64,000 nucleotides of DNA from Musa acuminata AAA Group. Lineage: Eukaryota > Streptophyta > Magnoliopsida > Zingiberales > Musaceae. A program made the translations under genes and the position numbers. The notes beneath the pieces are model-generated. The model saw nothing but the letters and a program-made list of their open reading frames with translations, had not been told where the DNA came from and made no database searches. Shown here piece by piece: positions 32,391-45,322 of the stretch; positions within the stretch are counted from its first letter, which is position 1; the number at the start of each line of letters is the position of its first letter. The DNA lies in the NCBI RefSeq assembly GCF_036884655.1, contig NC_088359.1:17426501-17490500 (forward strand), read 5' to 3'.

Positions 32391-33638
32391 CCTCTGACAC
32401 GCCCCTCAAAATATCCATAATTTTTAAAACAATTTTCATCACAGACCAATCAATCCAGGATCCAAACTAACGTTTGAGGACACTGAAAAACATTCAATCA
32501 AATTCACATCCATAAAACCTGTGCATTTTAAATTCATATATCACATCACTCGATAATTCACATTTATGGCAACCCAAGCCAACTTGACAAACATAAACAA
32601 CATTTATAAATCCACAAGCTAAATAAATTATACAATCAGAACTCCAACTATTCACCACAAGTTCATATCGTCATAAATTAGACTTAACATTCTGAAATTC
32701 CAAATAAGAGAGATCTCCTAACACTTTGACTCAATATATCCATTTCGGTTCATCGACAACATTTCATTACATACAAAACATACGTATACAACAATATCAT
32801 AATAACCAACCAGACTTGCCCATAATTCTGAATAGCTATCCACTGTCTCAGCCCAAATCAAACATCTCGAAGAGTGACAAGCTGACCTGAAAGATTTATA
32901 TAACAACGGAGTGAGTCAAAAACGGCTCAGCAAGTGACAAAGCATATTCAGAACAAAAGGAATGGTTTCAAACGAGTAAGGTATCATAATGCAAGGCAGA
33001 ATACAAGAATTCTCAAGGATACCATCTCAATAGATACCAAATCATACGTATCATGTCATTCAAAACATATTTGATCCATAACGAATGGAGCATAGAGTAA
33101 TTGGAACATATCAATGGCAGATAGGACATTTCAGAACATATCAGTTCATAGCAAATGGAGCATAGAGTAATTGGAGCATATCAGTAACAAAGGAAACATA
33201 TCGGAGCTTATCAATGGCAGATAGGACATTTCAGAACATATCAGTTCATAGCAAATGGAGCACAGAGTAATTGGAGCATATCAATGGCAGATGAAATGTT
33301 CCGGAGCATATCAACGACATATGGAACATTTCGAAGCATATTATCAGTGAATGAAGCATTTCAGAGCATAACAAAAACAAATATCGTACAGAAGCTCAAA
33401 CGTCATCTTTGACGTTGCAAACATATCAATTTTATCCAAAGCATGTACAGAAACACATAACCAAAGCTCTGGATATCATATCAAACATACAGAAGGTGTA
33501 GTGGGATCTCAGTCAGAATGTGATTCATCCATTTCTGAATGACCACCTGACAAAAGTCTCCCACGTCTGGGAGCTCCATCCACCCACGTCTAGGTGAAGT
33601 CAAAGGGGGCCGGCAGAGCATCGCAGGCTCTAAGCAAT

Positions 33639-33735
33639 ATCCCACAAAGCGGGACCCCACAAAGCGGGCAAATAAGCGCATACCAGAATATCCCACAAAG
33701 CGGGACCCCACAAAGCGGGCAAATCAGCGCATACC
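33639..33735. repeat. Duplicated block with four CCCACAAAGCGGG words in the G4 LTR
   Basis: Two tandem copies, each with CCCACAAAGCGGGACCCCAC, AAAGCGGGCAAAT and AGCGCATACC. All four copies of the 13-base word are identical. The G5 LTR has the same block at 43805-43901 with CCCACATAGCGGG in all four places. Confidence 0.88.
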
Positions 33736-34729
33736 CTTTACCATTTCTGGCAAAGGTCCAGACAATCCCACACACCAGAGTACAAGAAGACAGTTTCAAC
33801 AATAAGTAGCATATAACGGAAGCACACGCGGAACAACCAAATGTACATGTGCCTTTTCAAAAGCAATGTGATGCAAGGAACAAATCTATCACAAAAGTAT
33901 TCATTTTAGGAAAGAAAAAGGAAGCAAGAGTGTACAGGGAATCCAATTATATCTAGCTCAATTCAAATAAGAAGGTTAAACGAATTCAAGTATCAAAGGA
34001 ATGGAACAGAGTACGCGAAATCGACCAAAGCTCGATTTCTGGCAGAATACAGAAGGCACATTGAACAAATGATTCAAACTATCAATCGTGCTCCAATTTA
34101 CTCAGAAATAATCATTGGATAATACTTTCAGATAAGACAGGCTTCATATGAATTGAACTGTCCAACAGAGAGAGTTAAAAATAATTTGGTAAGCAAGTGT
34201 CGTAGAACAAAATCTCTGTTGGCAGAATTCATAATGTCAGATTCAACAGATAACTGGATAGGTGTTTGGATTCCAAATCTTTCAATCCATATATCAAAGA
34301 AAGGTCTACGAGTCTAGTTTCCAATGAAATCAGTTTTGAACAAATCAGAGTTTCCAACAAAGACTTATAGGCAGCTCGGTATCAAAAGGTCAGAATCTCA
34401 GAAGTTGCACAGATTCGAATCGTTATGTCTAAACAGGAGATATATCAAATGCAAGGCTAGAACAATTCAAAGTTCATCATATTCAAAGCAAATGTAGAGA
34501 TAAAAATGGCAGTGAGGAACGATCAGGATACTTGCAATAGGAAAGATTTGAAAGCTTGCAATAGAAAAGGTTAGAACACTTGCCTTTCAAAGATTTCGAT
34601 CCGAAGATCCAAAGAAGGTGCCAACCCAAATCCTTCTACTTTTCCTCCGTGTCCTCTCTCTGATTCGTTTTGTGCTCCCGTTTTCTTCCTTTCTTCGCAA
34701 CTACACCACGTGTCGAACATCGAGGCACA

Positions 34730-36017
34730 GTCACCTGCTCTCTCTTACTCTCATTCCTTCTTTTTCTTTCCTAAACGCAGCTGCCACAGCCGCCGCCGCT
34801 GCCGCTGCCACAATCGCAGCCCCTTCCACCGCACTACCTTCCTTCCTCCCTTCTCTCGCAGACATAACTGCTGCATACGCAGTCGCTGCCGCTGCGGCCG
34901 CAATCCCGTCCGTAGCCCCTTTTTCCCCAATTTCCTTTCTTTTCTTTCCCAACTGCAACTGCCGCAGTCGCAGTCGCAACCATGGCCGCAGCCACCACAG
35001 CCGCAACCTCTTTCTTTCTCCCCTGCTCTATTTCCTCTCCTTCTCTTCCAGCTGCAGCTGCCACTGCCACAGCTGCCTCTCCTTCTCCTCTTCCTCTCTT
35101 CTTCGCTTTTCCTTTCCCTTCTTCTTCCTTTCCTTCTCTTCTTTCCCAGCTGCACTGCTGCAGTCGCAGCCTCAGCCACGGCCACAGCCTCTTCTTCCTC
35201 CCCTGCTCGTCTTCCTCTCCTTCTTCTCTTCCAACTGCAGCTGCCATTGCCGCAGCCGCAGCCCCTTCTTTCCCTTCTCTTTTTCCTCTCCTTCCCTTCT
35301 TCCTTTCTCTTCCTCTTTCCCTGCCATAGCTGCAGCTGCCACAGCCGCAGCCGCAACTACTTCTTTCCCTTCTCCTCTTCCTTCTCCTTCCTTTCTTCTT
35401 CTTCTCTTCTTCTCCTTCCTCCCCTTCTTCTTCCCGGCGTCACACACACCCTCTCCTCTGTTTCCTCTGCAGGGAACAGAGGTATCACAACCTCTTCTCC
35501 TGCTTCCCCTTCTTCTTCTCTTCCTCTTCTTCTTCTTCTGCTCTTCTCCTACCCGACACCCCACACGTCTCCTCTGTTTCCACCTGCAGGAAACAGAGGT
35601 GCTGCCACCTCTCGCTCCTCTCCGTCTTCCCTCTCTTTTCCCTCTTCTTCTCCTTCTCTTCTTCTCCACTTCCCTTTTCCTCCCCAAAGCCACACACCTC
35701 CTCGCTGCAGCCTTGCCGCAGCTATCCTCCTCTCTTCTTCTTCTTCTTCTTCTTCTTCTTCTTCTTCCGTTTTCATCCTCAACGCCCCACACATCCTCTC
35801 CTCTGTTTCCACCTGCGGGAAACAGAGGTGCTGCAGCCCTAGCTGCTGCAGCTGCCTCTCTTTCTCCTCTCCATCTTCCCCCTCTTCTACTTCTTCTTTT
35901 CTTCTCTTCTCCCTCTTCTTCCTCTCTTCTTTTCCCTCTTCTTCTTCTCCCTCTACTTCTCTTCTTCTTCTCCCCACGCCCCACCGCTTCTCTCTGTTTC
36001 TCGAAGAAACAGAGAGA
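34730..36017 (-). repeat. CT-rich region with an array of CTGTTTC...GAAACAG hairpins
   Basis: Perfect or near-perfect inverted repeats occur at 35455-35482 (11-bp arms, one mismatch), 35571-35599 (11-bp arms, 7-nt loop), 35800-35828 (11-bp arms, 7-nt loop) and 35989-36017 (13-bp arms, loop CGA). Arms share CTCTGTTTC and GAAACAGAG. The last hairpin is flanked by CCCACGC and CCACCGC on one side and GCGTGGG and GCGGTGG on the other, in crossing order. A CTT microsatellite is at 35733-35766. Confidence 0.88.
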
Positions 36018-36178
36018 GCGTGGGAGGCGGTGGGATAAAACCGAAATTTTTGGTTTTATTTATTTTCTTCTTTTTACAACTTAACAGTTTAGTCCTTGAA
36101 ATTTCCATATTTACATATAGGTCCCCCGATTTATAAATAAATCTTTATTAATACTTTTCAAAAGCGAGGGATATTACA

Positions 36179-36479
36179 TCGGTGATGCTCCTGCGGACTT
36201 CCGGCAAACTCCTGGACTTGCGACGATCCACTTGGCGAGTTCCGACGAGCTTCTTTGGCAAGCTCATGGACTTCTCGGATTTTTTTCCCGTAGAACCTCA
36301 GACAACTGTCCGAACTTCCGTCGAACTCTCGAACTCCCAACGTGATCGTTGTCTTGACTCCGGCGCAACTCCTGCTGCATATCTTACTTTCATCGTAGTT
36401 AATCCTGTACACTTATCTCAACATATAGATTAGATAACAAATGACAATTGACTTCCTCATCAAAATCCGAGATTCAACA
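36179..36479 (-). repeat. S4 3' LTR, start segment
   Basis: Starts TGTTGAATCTCGG at 36479 and matches the S1 LTR (11571 onward: CGGTGATGCTCCTGCGGACT, GGCAAACTCCTGGACTT) up to the G4 insertion at 36178. The S1-type stretch before the LTR start (TCATCGTAGTTAATCCTG) is kept. Confidence 0.88.
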
Positions 36480-37608
36480 ATCTCTCCCTTTTTGATGATG
36501 ACAATCAATTGATAATGGTGTTAACCTTAACTCCCCCTATCTATATGCCATACTTGAGATAAGTTATTCTTGAATTCAAACCCTTTGAATTCAAGAGACA
36601 TATTGATAAGTTAAAATCATTTAAACTTATCAATACTCCAATCATGATTCTCATCATGATGTATCTCTCTGAATGATGGTAATAATAGCAATTTATCATA
36701 TATCAACATGTAAAACTGCGAAGTAAGATTTTGATATCATTATATGATGCACACATTTCAAATGTTTTATCAATTATCGCATTTCATGGTAAGATATCAA
36801 TACGTAAAATTACGATGCAAGTTTTTTGATATCTTGACATGATACAAACAAGGCATAATACAAATTATAGCAATCATAGCATCTATTCATATATCTCTTG
36901 GTGATGCAAGCATGGCATTAATACTCATATATTTCTCCCCCTTTGTCATCAATAAAAAGCATGGTAATTGTGATAGCAGGAGAACAATAAGCGAATTTTG
37001 AGCATAAGTGTGATAGTTGTTCATGCCTTTACATGTTATTTTCCAAGCATATAAAGGAAAGCATAATACATAGATTGCTTTGAATACTTCTTCCTTTTTA
37101 TTTGTTATAATCTTTTTGCATGAAGGAGGAAGGCCATTTGTGATACCAGCTATTTGTGAGTTTACTTGAGTGAAGTTAAAACCGATGAGAGATTAAATCA
37201 TGAAGTTAAAGTCGATGAGAGATTGAATCATGCTTTATTTTTACAGGTATCAAGATATGTATGTGAAACAAATCTTTGCAAGTAAAAACACTATCATACA
37301 TATTTCAAGATGGAATTTATAAGCAGGAATCATTTCATCAAATCCATTTCAGAAAAATATTTTTCATATAATAAGTGTTTGAGAAAATCTGATTTTTAGG
37401 ATACCAATTGTTAAGCGAATCCGAAAATGAAATTAACACTTTTATGCATTCGGACAAGACTATGCTATATAATCATGAAGACAAAACATGCTTATTGTTA
37501 TGAAAATTTTTGTATTCAACACATAATTTCCAACATGTTATTTAGGCATGTAATGGCAGTCAAGTGATTTGATCATTCAATAAAGTCCGAAAAATAATTT
37601 TAACTAGT
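36480..37608 (-). other. Non-coding 3' region of S4 with polypurine tract
   Basis: The purine tract AAAAAGGGAGAGAT (36493-36480) sits beside the LTR. The rest is AT-rich with words shared with S1 (TTCTCCCCCTTTGTCATCAA, AAAATATTTTTC, TCCGAAAATGAAATT). I see no coding region on either strand. Confidence 0.75.
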
Positions 37609-37734
37609 TTATGTATTCGGACACATCAACATTCCTAATTCTCTTCTTATGAAATCAAATTGTTCTTCACTTAGAGGTTTTGTAAAAATATCAGCTAATT
37701 GATGTTTAATATTATGGCAATATAATAACATGAC
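37609..37734 (-). pseudogene. pol: C-terminal end of the S4 copia polyprotein (RNase H tail)
   Basis: The minus-strand frame reads VMLLYCHNIKHQLADIFTKP and then LSEEQFDFIRRELGML before a TAA at 37611-37609. ADIFTKP is the signature of the end of copia RNase H. It is preceded directly by unrelated sequence at 37735, so only about 41 codons of pol remain. This supports S4 being a derivative of a full SIRE element. Confidence 0.88.
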
Positions 37735-37967
37735 GCATCAACTGCATTGGTATATCATTTTCACAAATCATGGAAACCAAGACACAAGGTTTTCAAAAAC
37801 ATTTAGTTTCGATGTAAAATCTGACAGTGAGTAACGAGATTAAACAATGAGTGATGTTTGTAACTCTGCTCACAGATAAATACATCAGGTAACCATATCA
37901 AAGATCAAGACACAAGGCATTGTGATCATAGTGAGTAACATAAAGAGTTTACAATACACATATAAGC
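37735..37967 (-). other. Short spacer between pol tail and extra ORF of S4
   Basis: AT-rich, without a credible frame. It contains a loose repetition of GACACAAGG and GAGTAAC words (37780-37935). Confidence 0.5.
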
Positions 37968-38504
37968 TCATTCAGGAGGTGAAAAATTAAAATGCCTAAA
38001 TAAATAGTCAAATTGTCGATGAATTTGCTATAGCTCAGATAGGATTTGATATTGTCGATGTTTAAGCCGTTCTTGTCTTTGTTCAAATCGGTCCATCCGA
38101 ATCTCAATATCTTCGACAGATGTTGTAGAAGCTTGCTCAAATGAATGTGTTTCCTCAAAGGGACAGATCGGATGAGATTGAGTACCCCTAAAGACTGGTG
38201 TTTCTGGTTCTGGTTCAGGTTGAGGGGGATCGGTTCTTCTAGGCATTCTAACCCAGTTACCATTTCTATAAACACATCTTAATCGGTGAAGTAGATTTTT
38301 ATTTATTATGCTAAACCTATCTACTTTTATTACTTCTTCTTTAAATTTGGTAAGTAAAAGTAAATTGATTATGTGTAAAGTTTCTACAAATAGCTTTATC
38401 TATACAAGTCATAGACAAAGCCAAGTAACTCATAGAGTGCGAATGCGATAGTTATGACTACACATGCTGTAGACTATAACTACCTGTGGGTACATTATTT
38501 GGCA

Positions 38505-41500
38505 TCATTCCCAGGATCTTTTGCTAATACCAAAATTAAATTTGATAAAAATATCTTTTTCTCTTCGGGTGATATGCTCGGTTTTGAGATCTTGCTCCAA
38601 ACAGGATCTTGAGTCTCTAATAATCTCTTTCAAGAGCTGAGCATTGTTTGTGTGTTGACATTCAAAGATTCTATTACATCTCTCCTTCCACATCCACCAA
38701 ATAACGCATCTGAAAGTGACCTTTGCCAGTTGTGTTAGAGGCCCTTTTCTTGAGAAACATTGCATAAGGTCGCCTAGTTCTTGGTGCAAGTTTGGTTGCG
38801 GCAGCCTATTGAGTTCAAATCGCTGGAGAACCTCCTTTTATATCCATTTTGTATAATCACAAGCAAAATAGAGGTGGTCAACAGTTTCTTCTTGTTGCAA
38901 ACAAAGGGAGCATCGGTTAACTTGATAGATACCTCTTCTTTTCATATTGTCTATTGTAGGTAGTTTATTGAGAAGGGCCTGCCATGTACATAAGAAGTGT
39001 CTTTGTGATCCCGGTCGATCCCATGTCCAACTGCTTGGGACCCACTTGTTATTTTTTTGCCTAATTTGATTCCATGCGGATGTGGCACTAAATTTGCCAT
39101 TGTCATGAGGCCAAATAAGTATATCTGAAGAGTTGTTCCTGATTGGAATAGCTATGATAGTCGGCCAAAGTGATAACATTTCGGGAGAAATAGGATTAGG
39201 GAGACACCAGGTACCGTTAGCAATGAACTCGGAAACCTTCCAATCTTTGGGAGCCCCAAGATCTTTTCGTATTCTGTCGCCATATAATTGAAATATACTC
39301 TTCCCACTCACCCAAGGATCGTACCACATATTAGTACTAGTTCCAGAAGAGATTGCATAAGAGATGTGTTTGATTAGCCAATTCCTTGCATTTAAAATTC
39401 CTTTCCAAGCTGCAGAGTGGTATGTTCTTGTTGAAATTTCCCAGATTGATTCCTTTGAAAGATACCTAGCAGAAACCCATTGTGACCATAAGGAACATTT
39501 ATTTTGCAAAAGATCCCACAATTGTTGTATCAGGCATGCTTGATTCCAATCTCTAGTATTTCTCAAGTTTAGCCCCCCTTCATCTTTCGGTTTGCAAATG
39601 CTATCCCAATTTACCATATGCATTGCCTTATCATTTGTGCAATTTCAGAAGAAGTTCATTAATAACCGTTCAATATCTTGGAGAAGTCCAGCAGGCAGAA
39701 GAAATGCATTACACTAATATATAGAGTACGAGTGCAATACAGAACGGATGAGTTCGAGTCGTCCTGCTTTTGATAGAAGCCTATTTTTCCAAGAAGAAAT
39801 TCTATTCTTTATTTTTTGCAGGATAGGCTGACAGTGGGTTTTATGAATGCCTGTGGATATGAGCGGGAGACCCAAATAAGGACCTGGCAGGCTTCCTTCA
39901 CTAACCCCCAAAGTTTGTGCAATAAAGACCTTATCCTCAACGTAAGGGCTCATATATACTTTACTTTTCGCATGATTTAATTGAAGTCCAGAAACCATAC
40001 CAAAGTCATTCATAATAGTAGCCAGGTTCTTTACTGAAGTTGGATCATTTTGGAGAAAGATAAGTAAATCATCTGCAAATGTTATATGTGATATATGAAT
40101 AGAGCCAGCATTGGGTACCTTAATGCTGCCATTTAAGACTGCATGTTCCAACATACAGCTAAGTCCTTCCATCGCAATAGTAAAGAGATACGGAGAGAGT
40201 GGATCACCTTGTCGGATGCCATTCGTGCTCTCAAAAAAACCAATAGGTGAGCCATTAAAGGGTATCGAAAACTTTGGAGTTTAAGGCAAGATTGAATCCA
40301 ATTGACCCATTGCTGTGGGAAGTTCATATCGAGGAGCATCTTATAGATAAATTTCCTATTAACTGAATCAAAGGCTTTCCGTAAATCAGCTTTAAAACAT
40401 ATTTTTGTCTCTCTTGCTTTTGAATGCAAATCTTTGACCAAGTCATTAGCAAGCAAAATGTTATGATGTATACTTCTCCCTTTGATGAAAGCAGCTTGAT
40501 TTAGACTAATGATCTTGTGTATTACCTTTTGCATTCTATTTGTCAATACTTTGGAGATGATCTTGTAAATAAAGTTGCATAATGATATGGGTCGATAGTT
40601 CTCAAGTGAATCAGCCCCTGCATTCTTCGGAATTAAAGAAATAAAAGTGCAATTCATCTCTCTAAGAATATGACCTGAAGAGAAAAAATGTTGGCAAGCC
40701 TTGATCACATCATTTCCAATAATAGACCAAGCAGTTTGATAAAATTCAGCTGGAAATCCATCTGGACTTGGGCTTTTGTGCTTTGGTGACTTAAAGACAA
40801 CACATACAATTTCATCGTCTGTAATTGGGGCATTGAGGATTGAAATAGCTTCCGAATCAAGTTTTCTAGTCGGCTCCACATGAATGTTATTAGTTTTCCC
40901 AGCTTGATTGAGTAAGGAATAAAAAAATTACTCTGTGTGTGCTTTAACCTCATCTAAATTCTCAATAAGATTATCATCTTTGTCTCTGCATTTGCTGATA
41001 CGGTTAACAGCCCTTCGAGTAGCAATTGAAGCATCGAAAAATTTAGTATTGGAATCTCCTAGTGTAAGCCAATGCTGTCGAGACTTCTGCTTTGCAAAAC
41101 TTTCCTCCTTTTTTAAGGCTTGCATGAAGTTATTTCTGGCTTCTGTCTCTTTGTAGATAATATTCTCATCATTTGGCTGAAGTTGCAGCTCATGTTGCAA
41201 TGACATTAGTTCCTTCCTACAAAATTGAACTGTGGTGATAATATTGCCAAAGGTATTTGTATTCCACTCCTTTAGTGCTACTTTACAGGCTTTGAGCTTT
41301 TGACATAAGATGTAAGGGGGGATCCATGCACATTAACATTCCAAGCAGATCTGATAACATCAAGAAATTGAGGATGAGTACTCCACATGTTAAAGAATCT
41401 AAACGGTTTCTTGCCTCTTGGTGTCGCTTTGTCTGCGTGTATATACATTAAAGAATGGTCAGAAAACAAAGGAGCACCATACTCAAGAATTGAATCTGGA

Positions 41501-42138
41501 TAAACTGTTAACCATTCATGATTAATCAAACACCTATCAAGTCGAGCCATTATTTTTCTGTTAGCAGCACCTTGATTACTCCAGGAGAGCCAATTACCCA
41601 CAGATTTCATATCAAACAAAGCTGCAGTGTCAATGTAATCATTAAAACTTTGAAGCTGGCTTTCTGAAAGTTGTCTACCCCCCTCTTTTTCATTTGTGTA
41701 CCGAACAGTGTTAAAGTCTCTAAGAACAATCCAAGGTACATTGAGACAGCCATTTGCAATATTAGTCAGGTCAGACCAAAGAGTATTTCATTCTTGCATA
41801 CTATTTGAAGCATATATACCAGTGAGATTGAATTGACAGCGATTCTTTTTGTCCTCTACCTTAAGATGAATGAATTGATCAGTAGCATAAATAAACCAAG
41901 CATTAATAGAGTTAGGATGCCATAAGACCCATATTCTACCAAAAGTTTCATTTGAGTCATTGGTAAACAGTTCTGCGTCCGGCCATATTAAATTCTTTTG
42001 AGCTTGAACGCGTGATTGTTTAATTTTCGTTTCTACTAGAATAACAATATCACATGCGGCAGACTTGATTATTCTGTTGAGCTCCCGACATTTCTCCGGC
42101 TTATTAAGTCCGCGAACATTCCAACATGTTATCTTCAT
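38505..42138 (-). pseudogene. ORF2 of LINE L3 (endonuclease, RT, zf-RVT), several frameshifts
   Basis: ATG at 42138 (MKITCWNVRGLNKPEK), endonuclease motifs IVILVETK and later SDHS, RT motifs SPSPDGFPAEFYQ, FKADLRKAFDSVN and FADDLLIFLQ, and the zinc-binding CSLCLQQEETVDHLYFAC, ending at TGA 38507-38505. Breaks occur near 41790, 41300, 40930, 40290, 39700 and 38830, several being single-base changes relative to L4. ORF2 proteins nick the target and prime reverse transcription there. This one is not functional. Confidence 0.92.
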
Positions 42139-42693
42139 CAGTAATAATGAAATGAAAAAGTGGTAAGGTATTCATCCTACGACTTTGGATGGACTGTACC
42201 ATCCTTTTTCTTATCCTTCGGTTTTGTATTTTCCTCCCACACAATATCCTTACCTTTTATGGCTTTATTCCTATATTTATCCACTTCATCTACAGCTTGC
42301 AGATTTTTAAACTTTAAAATACCTTGAATCATGTGGTCTTGATTGGCAGGGTTTGTCGAAGCACGATAAGATTGTTGCAGCACAATATCCTGGATAGTAC
42401 TTGTTGGAGTAGCCTGGCTAGAGAGGTTTGTTGGGGCATGAGTTTGTTGAGACAGAATATCCTTGTTGGTGATGTTTGTTGTGGCCTGAGTTTGTTGAGG
42501 AAGAATATCCTTTCTGGCGAGATTTGTTTGGGCCTGAGTTTGTTGAGTTATTGTGGACGGATCCAATGATATTGGAAGAGATGAAGTTCCTGACTTATGT
42601 TTCTCCTGTCCACTAGTACCAAGGGAAACCTCTGTTGTGGAAGGCTCCGACATTATAGGAAGAGATAAAGTTTTGGATTTGTCCTTCTGTCCG

Positions 42694-45322
42694 TGTCACG
42701 CCCCTAAAAAAAAATATCCATGATATTAAAAATTTTTCATCATAACTAACCCAGGATCCAAACACACATTTGAGGTCACTAAGAAAACATTCAGATCAAA
42801 AATTTCACTTCTATAATCTACCAATTCATAACCCTGTGCAATTCATAAACATAGCACACATCACTCGATAATTCATACAATCTGAACTCGACTCATCAAA
42901 ATAAAAACCACAATATAAATCCACAAGTGGGGAAATCTATGCAGTCACCACAATCATCGATTTACCATAAGTTCATATCATTACACAAATTTAATTTAAC
43001 ATTCCAAAACCCTATACATGAGGGATCCTTTAACTTACACAAAATCCACAGGTTTCGATTCATAGTCACATTTCATTAGATGCAAGGTAGCTTATACACA
43101 ACTACATATATGCTAACAAAAGTTCTGCCCAACGTCTTCTAAACTTTCCACTGCCTCAGCCCATTCTTAACATTTAAGCAAGAGATACGCTATCCTGAAA
43201 AATTTATCAACAAACGGGGTGAGCATAAAGAGCTCAGCAAGTGACTAACATATCCATATCAAAATAGTACAATTTCCAAAGAGATACAGTTTCAAAACAC
43301 AAAGCAGAATATACGATTTCGTAGACATAATATCATTAGGAGCAGAATCACAATTGTCCTTTTAATCATACATATTTGGTTCCTGACAGATGGGGCATAG
43401 AGTAATTGGAGCATATCAGAAACAAAGGAAACATATCGGAGCTTATCAATGGCATATAAAATGTTCCAAAACACATCAACGACATATGGAACATTACGAA
43501 GCAAACTCAACAGTGAAGGAAGCATTTCAGAGCATATCAAACTCATATGTCGTACAGAAGCTCAAACGTCGTCCTTGACGTTGCAATCATATCATACTTA
43601 TCCAGAGCAGGAACAGAAATAACTCACCAAGACTCTGGATGTCATATCAAACATATAGAGGGTGTAGTGGGATCTCAGTCAGAATGTGATTCATCCATTT
43701 TTGAATGACCACCTGACAAAAGTCTCCCACGTCTGGGAGCTCCATCCACCCACGTCTAGGTGAAGTCAAAGGGGGCCGGCAGAGCATCGCAGGCTCTAAG
43801 CAATATCCCACATAGCGGGACCCCACATAGCGGGCAAATAAGCGCATACCAGAATATCCCACATAGCGGGACCCCACATAGCGGGCAAATCAGCGCATAC
43901 CCTTTACCATTTCTGGCAAAGGTCCAGACAATCCCACACACCAGAGTACAAGAAGGCAGTTTCAACAAAATGCAGCATATAACGGAAGCACACGCGGAAC
44001 AACCAAACGTACATGTGCCTTTTCAAAAACAATGTGATGCAAGGAACAAATCTCTCACAAAAGTATTCATTTTAGGGAAAGAATTGAAAGCAAAAGTGTA
44101 CAGGGATTCCAAGCAATCATAACCAGCTCAATTCCAATAAGAAGGTTAGGCGAATTCAAGTATCCAAAGGAAATGGAACAGAATACGCGAAATCGACCAA
44201 AGCTCGATTTCGGACAGAATTCCAGTGGCACATCAAACAAATATTTCAGAATAACAAATATGCTCCAATACCCATAAGAAGGCTATGGTTGAACCATATA
44301 TCAGTCTATATTCGGATGGAACAGATTTCATATGAAACAGGGCTCCCAACACAGAGTTACCTCTGATTTGGTAACATAAGGTCAAAATCACAATCACTGG
44401 TTTGTAGACTTTATAGGATCGGATTCAACAGACGATAGGGTGAGCAATTGAACTCCAAAATTTTCAAACTATATGTCAAAAGAGAGAATTTCAAGTCTAG
44501 TTTCAAATAAAATCAGTTGGGTACAAATCAGAATTTTCAACAGGGAGTTATAGGCGTTTTAGTATCGAAAGGTCAGAAATCTTGAACTCTGTTTTACAGC
44601 GTCTATAGGCTCTTTTGAAACAAATTTTTGGGTAAGTATTCGGTGTCCAAAATCTACAAAATCGGTGTCAAAAGAAAGACATACGAGTCTAATTTCAAAC
44701 AAAAATAGTTCCTGCCTGAATTCTCATTCTGTACTAAAACTTAGGGCCGAAACAGTGCTTAGGGGTCAGTTTACCGAAAACTTTCGGAATCCATAGTTCT
44801 ATGTCCAAAGAGAAACATATCAGTTTCTAAATAAAAATCTTCCAATTTATTTTGAATCAACATAAAAACAGAGTCAAATACTTATGTAGGATGGGGTTAG
44901 AACACTTGCCTTTGCAAATTTTGACCCGAAGTAACAAGATTAAAGCAAAAACCCTAAAAGCCCCAAATTTTCTTTCTCTTCTCCTTCTTCTTCTTCTTCT
45001 TCTTCTTCTTCTTTTCTTTCCCTGATCACCCACGAGCTGCCTCCTCTGCTTCCTTAACAACGAAGGCAGAGAGGCTTAAGCGGTGGAATTTGTCATTTGG
45101 TGCATTTTGCAGTTTAGTCCTTGTTTTTATCATATTCACGATTAGGTCCTTAGGGTTTACATATAGGTCCTCAGACTCTTTCTTCTTTTTTTTTGAACAG
45201 ATCTCCCAAATCTTACAAATAGGTTACCTCTAATTCATACTCTATTTCTTTTGTCAATTAAAATAGATGCTTACATTATCACCAAAAATTCATACGAACA
45301 TTCGGAAATGAGGGGTGTTACA
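42694..45322 (-). mobile_element. Solo LTR G5 (2,629 bp), relative of the G4 LTR
   Basis: Plus strand TGTCACGCCCC to GGGGTGTTACA, flanked by the exact 5-bp duplication GTCCG (42689-42693 and 45323-45327). Intact L4 reads TCTGTCCGCGGTGCTG at the same site. Sense is minus, as shown by homology to G4 (the TCTCCCACGTCTGGGAGCTCC block at 43722-43742, CTT microsatellite at 44984-45012). No internal region remains, so it arose by LTR-LTR recombination. A degenerate hairpin (CCTCTGCTTCC and GAAGGCAGAG) at 45050-45070 sits where G4 has its array. Confidence 0.95.
43805..43901. repeat. Duplicated block with four CCCACATAGCGGG words in G5
   Basis: Same architecture as 33639-33735 in G4, but every copy carries ATA where G4 has AAA. 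Confidence 0.88.

Larger units (their letters stand above)
30333..36178 (-). mobile_element. Ty3/gypsy element G4 with 3.8-kb LTRs, 3' LTR truncated
   Basis: Minus strand: 5' LTR (36178-32395), primer site (32390-32379), a short degenerate internal region (32378-30755), polypurine tract AAGGAGGGGAGAG (30767-30755) and the first 422 bp of the 3' LTR (30754-30333). The retained parts of the two LTRs differ at about three positions. The target-side half of the duplication would be TCGGT (36179-36183). The other side was lost with the end of the 3' LTR. Related to G5 and G6. Confidence 0.88.
32395..36178 (-). repeat. 5' LTR of G4 (3,784 bp)
   Basis: Bounded by TGTAATATCC (36178) and GGGGCGTGTCA (32395). 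It has a pyrimidine-rich first part on the plus strand (34618-36040, purine-rich in element sense), a region of repeated CATATCA and GGAGCATA words (33060-33400), and a conserved block shared with G5 and G6 around CTCCCACGTCTGGGAGCTCC (33558-33580). ORFs of up to 488 codons in the CT-rich part are low-complexity (Ser, Leu, Phe, Pro or Arg, Glu, Lys) and not genes. Confidence 0.87.

Noticed and set aside
34618..36084. Plus-strand ORFs of 488 and 442 codons and antisense ORFs of 201 and 270 codons
   Set aside because: They are Leu/Ser/Phe-rich or Arg/Glu/Lys-rich translations of a CT-rich LTR segment in several frames at once, with no domain.
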